Of a stretch of 64,000 bases of DNA, positions 57,854-64,000 are shown one piece after another. The notes below the pieces were generated by a model, which did not search any database, was not told where the DNA came from, and was given only the letters and a program-made list of their open reading frames with translations. Source of the DNA: Bradyrhizobium sp. 164 (GTDB lineage Bacteria; Pseudomonadota; Alphaproteobacteria; Rhizobiales; Xanthobacteraceae); contig NZ_JADPKA010000001.1 of NCBI RefSeq assembly GCF_023073715.1, positions 186,001-250,000 on the forward strand. Direction: 5' to 3'. The translations under genes and the position numbers were made by a program. Every line of letters begins with the position of its first letter. Positions within the stretch are counted from its first letter, which is position 1.

Positions 57854-59833
57854 TCAGAGGTCCATGCCATCGTCAGGGTCGAGGCTGGTCGCGCGCGCTA
57901 ATCCCTGCATTGCGCGGCTAAGCGCTTGTGCCTGGACAGCATCTGCGTCGGGCTCATCGGGACCAGCATCGAACTCATGTTCCGCGAGCGGTGCCTTGAT
58001 TTCGATCTCCTCGTGCTGCGGCAATTCTGGCTCGCGCCGCAGCCCTCCATTCGGATCGCCACGCTTTTGCTGCCGAGGCGCAAGCAGTTCGGTCGAGGGC
58101 GCAGGGGTTGGGTGCCCTGACCAGTCTTCATTTGGGCGCGAGGACAAGAGAATTGTTCCTGTTTCAGCGGGCTTGACGATTCGCTTCTGAAATTGCGGGT
58201 CCTCATAGTAACGAACCTTAGTGGCACGCAGCGGATGGAGGCCCGACACCATCACAATCGCCTCTTTCGATGAGAGCTGCATGACTTCGCCGGGCGTCAG
58301 GAGCGGACGGGACGTCTCTTGGCGGCTCACCATCAAGTGTCCAAGCCAAGGGCTTAAGCGATGCCCGGCATAGTTTTTCATGGCGCGCAGTTCGGTTGCG
58401 GTCCCCAGAGCATCCGAGACGCGCTTAGCGGTGCGCTCGTCATTTGTGGAGAAGGCGATCCGGATGTGACAATTGTCGAGAATCGCGTGGTTCGGCCCAT
58501 AGGCACGTTCTAATTGATTCAAGCTCTGAGTGATCAGGAAACTGCGAATGCCATAGCCCGCCATGAAGGCAAGCTGGCTCTCGAAAAAATCGAGGCGGCC
58601 AAGGGCTGCAAACTCATCGAGCATCAGTAGGAGCTTTTGACGGCGCCGGTCGGGATCCAGGCTCTCGGTCAGGCGCCGTCCGATCTGGTTGAGGATGAGC
58701 CGCATCAGGGGTTTGGTGCGGACGATGTCGGATGGCGGCACGACGAGATAGAGTGAAACGGGCTTCTGTCTGTCGACGAGATCGCGAATGCGCCAATCGC
58801 TCCGCGCGGTGACCTTAGCGACGACCGGATCGCGATAAAGGCCCAAGAAGCTCATGGTGGTCGACAGCACGCCCGACCGCTCGTTTTCGCTCTTGTTGAG
58901 CAGCTCTCGCGCAGCTGAAGCGACGACGGGATGAACGTGATCACCAAGATGGGGAGTCGCAAGCATCGCATTCAGCGTGGCCACGATCGGGCGGCACGGG
59001 TCCGAAAGAAATCTGGCAACCCCGGCAAGTGTCTTGTCAGCTTCAGCGTAGAGGACATGCAGGATAGCGCCGACGAGCAGAGAATGGCTGGTTTTTTCCC
59101 AATGATTGCGCCGCTCGAGCGCCCCTTCGGGATCGACTAGGATATCCGCGACATTTTGCGCGTCTCGTACTTCGCAATCACCACGGCGAATCTCAAGAAG
59201 GGGATTGTAGGCCGCGCTTGCTGCGTTGGTCGGGTCGAACAAGAGTACATCTCCAAGGTGCGCGCGCCACCCCGAGGTCAACTGGAAATTCTCGCCCTTG
59301 ATATCGTGGACGATCACCGAACGCGGCCAGGTCAAAAGAGTCGGAACGACAAGGCCGACTCCCTTGCCCGAACGGGTAGGCGCAAAGCAGAGCACGTGCT
59401 CAGGCCCATCATGGCGAAGATATCGACCATCGAAACGCCCGAGCACAAGGCCATCGTTGCCTAGCAACCCCGCCCGTTTGACTTCGCGCGTATCGGCCCA
59501 ACGCGCTGATCCGTAAGTCGTGACATCGCGAGCCTCATGCGCGCGCAAGACCGAAAGCATCATTGCTGCGGCGACTGCCGCGATCCCACCGCTCCCGGCA
59601 ATGGCGCCCCCCTGGAGGAATATCGTGGGCGCGTAAGCGTCGAATTCAAACCACCAGATGAAGAAGGCAAACGGCTGGTAGACGGACCAGGTGCCTAATC
59701 TGAACCAGGCCGGTCCAAGCTGCGGCTGGAACGCAAGCTGACAAGCAGTCCATTCGGTCGCGGCCCACACGAAGGTGAACGCGATTAGGCAAACCAGGAT
59801 CAGCTGATGCCAGATGATTTTTGTCGCAGACAT
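57854..59833 (-). CDS. traG: coupling protein TraG (VirD4-like)
   Basis: From the ATG at 59833 the protein has 659 residues. Two N-terminal membrane helix regions (LILVCLIAFTFVWAATEWTA; AGSGGIAAVAAAMMLSVLRA) precede Walker A in FAPTRSGKGVGLVVPTLL, Walker B in KLLLMLDEFAALGRL, and the motif RSFLITQSLNQLERAYG. It delivers the relaxase-DNA complex to the trb pore. A C-terminal acidic tail is typical. An upstream start at 59854 is possible. Confidence 0.96.
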   Translation of the reverse strand: MSATKIIWHQLILVCLIAFTFVWAATEWTACQLAFQPQLGPAWFRLGTWSVYQPFAFFIWWFEFDAYAPTIFLQGGAIAGSGGIAAVAAAMMLSVLRAHEARDVTTYGSARWADTREVKRAGLLGNDGLVLGRFDGRYLRHDGPEHVLCFAPTRSGKGVGLVVPTLLTWPRSVIVHDIKGENFQLTSGWRAHLGDVLLFDPTNAASAAYNPLLEIRRGDCEVRDAQNVADILVDPEGALERRNHWEKTSHSLLVGAILHVLYAEADKTLAGVARFLSDPCRPIVATLNAMLATPHLGDHVHPVVASAARELLNKSENERSGVLSTTMSFLGLYRDPVVAKVTARSDWRIRDLVDRQKPVSLYLVVPPSDIVRTKPLMRLILNQIGRRLTESLDPDRRRQKLLLMLDEFAALGRLDFFESQLAFMAGYGIRSFLITQSLNQLERAYGPNHAILDNCHIRIAFSTNDERTAKRVSDALGTATELRAMKNYAGHRLSPWLGHLMVSRQETSRPLLTPGEVMQLSSKEAIVMVSGLHPLRATKVRYYEDPQFQKRIVKPAETGTILLSSRPNEDWSGHPTPAPSTELLAPRQQKRGDPNGGLRREPELPQHEEIEIKAPLAEHEFDAGPDEPDADAVQAQALSRAMQGLARATSLDPDDGMDL

Positions 59834-61119
59834 GGCCTGCCGATATCGACACAATCGACCTGTTGGCTACAATCAGAGGCTTATGCTTCTCGTAGTCGCG
59901 CGCGCCCTGGCGAAGGGATCGGCGGGTCAGATTGGCAAGCCGCGTTTGGGCCCAAAAAGATCCCTCGCGTGGAACAGGCCGCCTCAAAGCACCGTCCCAA
60001 GCAGCTTCGCGTGATAGGCGCTTGGATGATGAGACAATCAACTCGTACCGTGCTGCCGCTCGAGGCGAACCGGCCGGCCTTCGCGAAGCGAGGCTCCGGG
60101 TTATAGATGTCCGGAAGGCTAGCTCGCGTCTGGCCTAAGCTCTCCGTAAGTGCGCGCGATCAAGAGAGGTGCGGCGTGCCACAACGCGTTATCGACGAGG
60201 TGAGCGTTCCCGGATTAAATCGGCGGGAGGCGGGGGTCCTGGAGTACAAGAATCATGCGGGGAGCGTCCCCGGCAGGAGCTTATTTCCGATGGGACGACA
60301 CTGCCGGGCCGACGGTCATCTAGATACTCCCGCACATCGTGTCGAGCGAGTCCTCCTCCAGCCGGTCGACTGTTGATGCCTTGGCCAGCCAGATGCTCGG
60401 ATGTTGTACGTCAGCTGTTGCGGTCTCTCTGGGAGCCGGGACAGGCGAACTGGCGTTTGCCAAATCTTCATTGCGCGAATCGGGTTGCCCTTCGGCTATC
60501 CGCTGTCAAAGCCAGCTTGCGGGCTCGGAGCTCTCCGATTGCTCGCCGGCCTGCCTACGCGGATAACCTCGCGCGAATGCCTCCGGATCAAAATCGAGCA
60601 GGTTGAAATCGCTATTCGCCCGCTCGATGACACGCCCACAACTGAGTCCAGCAAACTGGACTCTGGTGGTCGGTGGGCGAAGCGCCGGAGTCTTCTGCAG
60701 AGCATCTGGCCATCGGCATCCGAGACCAGCACGCAAGGAAGTATCGTCACCGCCATCATGCCACAGCCAGACACCTTCCGATCACTTAAAGATCGAAGGC
60801 CCCATGCCGTTTCCGCTACACGGGATGGCCATCTAGATTCGAAGGGTTCTGCTGTGCGATTTAGCCGTTGAGAGTCTCAGCGACCTAAGGGTGAACGGCG
60901 CATTTTTCCACACAGCTGGGTCCAGTCGATGATCGAGCGCCACCAAGGTCGAGCGAACCCGGAGGCGATGAAGAGATAGTTCCAGAACGGTGGACCCTCC
61001 ATTCGCTATTCGCTGCTCACTATCGCTCCTCTCCCATTTTTCCGCCTTGACAGTCGACGCGAGGCAACCAAGTCTTTCCTGCCCTGCAATTGGGCGCAGT
61101 GCAGCGCCATCGCCTCAGG
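59834..61119. other. 1.3 kb between traG and the relaxase gene, no gene supported
   Basis: Several frames of 70-150 codons overlap on both strands without a recognised domain. A minus-strand frame (SDADGQMLCRRLRRFAHRPP) may be the remnant of a gene. The traG promoter should lie at its lower end. Confidence 0.4.
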
Positions 61120-62847
61120 TCAAAGCGATAGGCCGCGCTTGCGACCGAAGTCCCAGTCGACGCTGCCTGGACCGGCGATGCCGCTGACCTGTTTTCCCAA
61201 CTCCCGCTCGAGCGAAGGCGACCAGGGCACAAGCTGAAACCCGAGGCCGTTGTCGATCATCGCGAAGCGCCCCGAGGCCAGTGACAGGCGTCGACGATAA
61301 ACCCCCGAAATCTGCTCACCTACATCAGATGACGAGTGCGGAAGCCCCGTTTCCTTCATGAGACGTCGTGTGACGACGTCGAGTTCGCGATCGCGGAGGG
61401 TTTCGATCAGGTTGCGGCTTAGCCGGACCTTGTTACCATCGCGCTGGGCGAGCCCTTGGTCGGCCAAAACATCGATGCGCCGTTCAAGTGCTGCACGAAC
61501 CTCCGCGCCAAACGCATTGCGCGAGAGCTCGGCAGGATTTCGCGCAACGAGCTGCCGGTCTAGCCACGTTGCACCATCCGCCGCGACCTGCTGGTCCAGG
61601 ACGAGCTCCGAGCGAACCGCGAGCGCAATCCGTGTGCGACCACGGGCGTCCGCAAACCGGCGCAGTTCCACAATCCCACCGATCGGCCCATCGCCGGCCG
61701 CCTCAACGTCAGGAAGCTTCACGTGATGCACGCGCCCGTCAATCCCATCGACGATTGCAAAAGCTGTGCCCTTCAGCTCGTCATCAAGCCCGCGCGCGAT
61801 GAGACGGCCAACGATCGGTTCGCCTTGAGTTTCGCCCTCCAGTGCCCAGGATGCGGGGGTGCGGCTGGCGCCGTCTCGCGTGAGGGTTTTGTGCAGCCGC
61901 TTGATGATGTCATCGCGCTCACCCAGCGCGCGCAACCTCGCCTCCGCATCGGCGGCCAGAACCCAGACCGCGGGGCCGGCAGGTTCCGCCAAGCCGAGCC
62001 GCTCGAGCGTCCGCATCCGCCCGATGCGAATTTCCCGCAATGGATCGCGCTCGGCATCCCGCTCGAACCTAAAATCGATAACGCCGTCCGCCATCCCCGC
62101 TTCCCGGGCAAGCGTCCGATCGAGCCTGGTCCAGCGTTCGGCTGTCGTGTCCGCCTCAAGGCTCTGGCGGATCTCGAGCTCCGAACGAGGGCCAAGTTCG
62201 CGCGTGACAAGGTCGCTGGCGCGGGCGCGTAAGCCCATAGCGATATAATCGCGGCTGATGACGAGGTCGGCACCGTCATCGGTACGGCCCCGCACGAGGA
62301 TGTGAATGTGCGGATGCTCGGTATTCCAATGGTCGACCGCGACCCAGTCAAGCCGTGTGCCAAGGTCGCGCGAGGCTTGGTCCATCAGCTCCCGAGTGAA
62401 GCTACGCAGGCTGGCAAGTTCACCAGCATCATCAGGCGAGACGATGAACCTAAAATGATGGCGGTCACCCTCGCAACGCGTGACGAACGCGCGACCGTCC
62501 GCAACATCCCCCGCAGCGTCGAATAGTTTGCCGGGAGCGCCGTCGCGAGTGACTCCGTCGCGCTGCAGGTAACCGATATGGCCGCGCAACGCGCCCGGCG
62601 AACGCATCCGCCGTACCACCCGCGCCTTGACCATAGCGCCGCGGCCGCGGGCGTTGAGGAGCCGTGAAGCAGCGATGCTCGCGGCGCGGCCGCGTCCAAA
62701 CTTACGGCCGTGGCCATCCTTGCCTTGCGAGAGGCCCCCGGCCTTCTGAGCGGCTGTGAGTACCTGCGCCAGAAACGGCTTTGTCCGGGGCGCGCGCGTG
62801 GAACGGATACGGCCGGGACGGATCCGAAGATCATCGTCGCGCGTCAT
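61120..62847 (-). CDS. rlxS: relaxase, RlxS/VirD2-like
   Basis: The 575-residue protein is a MOBP-type relaxase of the DUF3363 group. The histidine motif is in WNTEHPHIHILVRGRTDDG, and the first catalytic region is HIGYLQRDGVTRDG with LFDAAGDVADGRAFVTRC. It nicks oriT and stays bound to the 5' end of the transferred strand. The C-terminal half (MKETGLPHSSSDVGEQISGV) is typical of this group, as in ICEMlSym elements of Mesorhizobium. The start at 62847 matches the family length. Confidence 0.93.
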   Translation of the reverse strand: MTRDDDLRIRPGRIRSTRAPRTKPFLAQVLTAAQKAGGLSQGKDGHGRKFGRGRAASIAASRLLNARGRGAMVKARVVRRMRSPGALRGHIGYLQRDGVTRDGAPGKLFDAAGDVADGRAFVTRCEGDRHHFRFIVSPDDAGELASLRSFTRELMDQASRDLGTRLDWVAVDHWNTEHPHIHILVRGRTDDGADLVISRDYIAMGLRARASDLVTRELGPRSELEIRQSLEADTTAERWTRLDRTLAREAGMADGVIDFRFERDAERDPLREIRIGRMRTLERLGLAEPAGPAVWVLAADAEARLRALGERDDIIKRLHKTLTRDGASRTPASWALEGETQGEPIVGRLIARGLDDELKGTAFAIVDGIDGRVHHVKLPDVEAAGDGPIGGIVELRRFADARGRTRIALAVRSELVLDQQVAADGATWLDRQLVARNPAELSRNAFGAEVRAALERRIDVLADQGLAQRDGNKVRLSRNLIETLRDRELDVVTRRLMKETGLPHSSSDVGEQISGVYRRRLSLASGRFAMIDNGLGFQLVPWSPSLERELGKQVSGIAGPGSVDWDFGRKRGLSL

Positions 62848-62974
62848 TCCGGCCGCCGCAAGGCATCGAAAACCGTGTAAGAACAGCGCCTTGGGGAAAG
62901 CTGAACTTTGCTCCTAGTCGCCGCAATGTTTAGTGGATCATTGAAATCCGTACACTTTCTCGCACAACCGACCG

Positions 62975-63000
62975 GCCGCACCTTGCGGCTTTTATCCTGC
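62975..63000 (+). other. candidate origin of transfer (oriT nick region)
   Basis: In the 240-bp gap upstream of the relaxase gene the plus strand carries a perfect 6-bp inverted repeat, GCCGCA-CCT-TGCGGC (62975-62989). TTTTATCCTGC follows, with ATCCTGC at 62994-63000. ATCCTG|C is the nick core of IncP and Ti-type origins used by MOBP relaxases, and the inverted repeat beside it is where such relaxosomes bind. The nick would fall after 62999. This is motif evidence only. Confidence 0.7.
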
Positions 63001-63087
63001 CCTCGGCGGTCGGCTCCCCCCGCTCTCTGCCGGCCATTCTCAAACATGCGAGAACCTTCGAGGCCTTGCGACCAAATCCGATTGCTA

Positions 63088-63822
63088 TCATGGAGACTGC
63101 ACCTTGATTGATCGATGCCAAAACAGCCCCCTCGCGCGAGGTACAAGTGCACGGGCAACAGCTTTAGGCGCTGCCTTCGACGGATTCATTGTGCGCACTC
63201 CTGATGCAAAGTTGTCGGCAGCGGACGAGCTGCCAGATCGCTCAACAAAAACTGGAGCTTGCTGCCACAGCACGACGCGTCTGGCGGCCGAACCACGGCT
63301 GTTGCGTTGCTCAACTCCGATCAATGCTGCGAGTCTGGCTACATATGTTTGCGTTTCTTCTGGAAGCGATCGACCTGTCGTCAAATGCTCGTCATACCGC
63401 TTCGGTCCCGCATTGTAGGCTGCAAGAAACCCTCCCGATCCGAACCGGTCGAGCATCTCGCGAATGTACGCTGCCCCAGCTATAATATTGTCGTGCGGAT
63501 CAAACGGATCGATACCGAGATCGTGACGAGCGCTCAGTTCGACCCAGGTCGCGGGCATGATTTGCATCAGCCCGAGCGCTCCTCGAGGCGATATTGCGTG
63601 CGCATTACCGCCACTTTCGACCTGCATCACGGCATCGATCCAACGCTCCGGGATCGCGAACCGGTGGGAGGCTTCGGTCACGAACGCGGCGTATGCAATG
63701 CTACGAGGCAGGGTTATGGAGTGCGCAGCTGGTGCCCGCGATGCGACCTCCGCTCTGGCGCTCGAGGTCGGTCCGAACGTCAGCAGAACTTCCAAAAAGC
63801 AAGCAGTGGCCCCACATCGCAT
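63088..63822 (-). CDS. lytic transglycosylase of the transfer system
   Basis: From the ATG at 63822 the 244-residue protein has a signal peptide (MRCGATACFLEVLLTFGPTS, then SARAEV). The SLT domain follows with the catalytic Glu in AVMQVESGGNAHAISPRGAL, then GLMQIMPATW and NIIAGAAYIREM, and FLAAYNAGP. It opens peptidoglycan for the mating pore, like VirB1. Upstream codons to 63990 stay open but include no likely start. It lies next to the relaxase, as in related elements. Confidence 0.93.
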   Translation of the reverse strand: MRCGATACFLEVLLTFGPTSSARAEVASRAPAAHSITLPRSIAYAAFVTEASHRFAIPERWIDAVMQVESGGNAHAISPRGALGLMQIMPATWVELSARHDLGIDPFDPHDNIIAGAAYIREMLDRFGSGGFLAAYNAGPKRYDEHLTTGRSLPEETQTYVARLAALIGVEQRNSRGSAARRVVLWQQAPVFVERSGSSSAADNFASGVRTMNPSKAAPKAVARALVPRARGLFWHRSIKVQSP

Positions 63823-64000
63823 TGTGCGGACTGCCGCCAAGTATAAAGTTTCTCCCAGCCGGCCTTGAGGCCGCCTGATCCTGGGGCAATTCGCGCCGAT
63901 TCTCAAGAAGCTGGCCGAGACGGAGCAACGATGTTGCGAACGGCCGTATGGAGAAATGACAAGCCAACAGGGGAGAGCCGGCATTGTCACTTCTCTCTGG
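63823..64000. other. window end, no gene supported
   Basis: The last 178 bp lie upstream of the transglycosylase start. In related elements an S26 peptidase gene (traF) would follow outside the window. Confidence 0.35.

Noticed and set aside
59834..61119. Overlapping frames between traG and rlxS
   Set aside because: No domain and no clear start; may be decayed DNA.
1..64000. TtsI boxes, nod boxes and sigma-54 promoters
   Set aside because: I looked upstream of the T3SS blocks, effector genes and dctA and saw no site close enough to consensus to report.
1..64000. tRNA genes, rRNA genes and CRISPR arrays
   Set aside because: No cloverleaf-like, rRNA-like or spacer-repeat pattern was noticed by eye; a covariance search was not possible.

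Overview
The window looks like accessory DNA from a nodulating member of the Rhizobiales. Mesorhizobium-type symbiosis DNA is the best fit. The reasons are a rhizobial-style type III secretion system (T3SS), remnants of plant-directed effectors, quorum-sensing remnants of the TraR/TraI kind, a full trb mating-pore operon with traG and a relaxase of the RlxS kind, and dense insertion-sequence debris. No rRNA, tRNA or CRISPR array was seen.

Positions 1-3912 hold a giant effector gene of the SKWP-repeat (XopAD/RipS-like) family. It is frameshifted in a G6 tract and runs off the window edge. Its C-terminal part carries a DFDGD motif like the metal-binding loop of RNA polymerases. Positions 4307-31320 hold a nearly complete T3SS in four blocks. 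Two are on the minus strand: sctV-sctD-sctE-like chaperone-sctF, and sctG-like-sctI-sctJ-sctK-sctL-sctN-sctO. Two are on the plus strand: small chaperone-LcrH chaperone-translocators-filament protein-secretin, and sctP-sctQ-sctR-sctS-sctT-sctU. The translocon resembles the SseB/SseC/SseD (EspA/EspD/EspB) set of animal-associated systems. The secretin is one GspD-like protein rather than the split RhcC1/RhcC2 pair. Between the blocks lie IS256, IS3 and IS66 debris, a NopD-like repeat remnant and a decayed phytase-like tyrosine phosphatase effector. After sctU comes an F-box-like repeat effector with an in-frame stop, fused to an aldehyde dehydrogenase fragment and followed by a broken MFS gene.

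Positions 34303-37200 hold an intact alanine dehydrogenase gene with a clear terminator, then broken luxR and luxI homologues. Positions 37301-46810 hold an intact minus-strand trb operon (trbB-C-D-E-J-K-L-F-G-I plus a DUF2274 gene). Positions 47241-56838 are cargo or decay: dctA, a thioredoxin/TPR-like protein, a ribbon-helix-helix/MFS fusion, a nitrilase and a broken SDR gene. Positions 57422-64000 hold the DNA-processing part of the transfer system: a ribbon-helix-helix protein, TraG, the relaxase, a candidate oriT (ATCCTGC at 62994-63000 beside a hairpin) and a lytic transglycosylase.

Taken together, one module makes an injectisome with an animal-pathogen-like translocon, several effectors around it have decayed, and the other module could move the whole segment by conjugation. 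The decay of effectors and quorum-sensing genes contrasts with intact secretion and conjugation operons.
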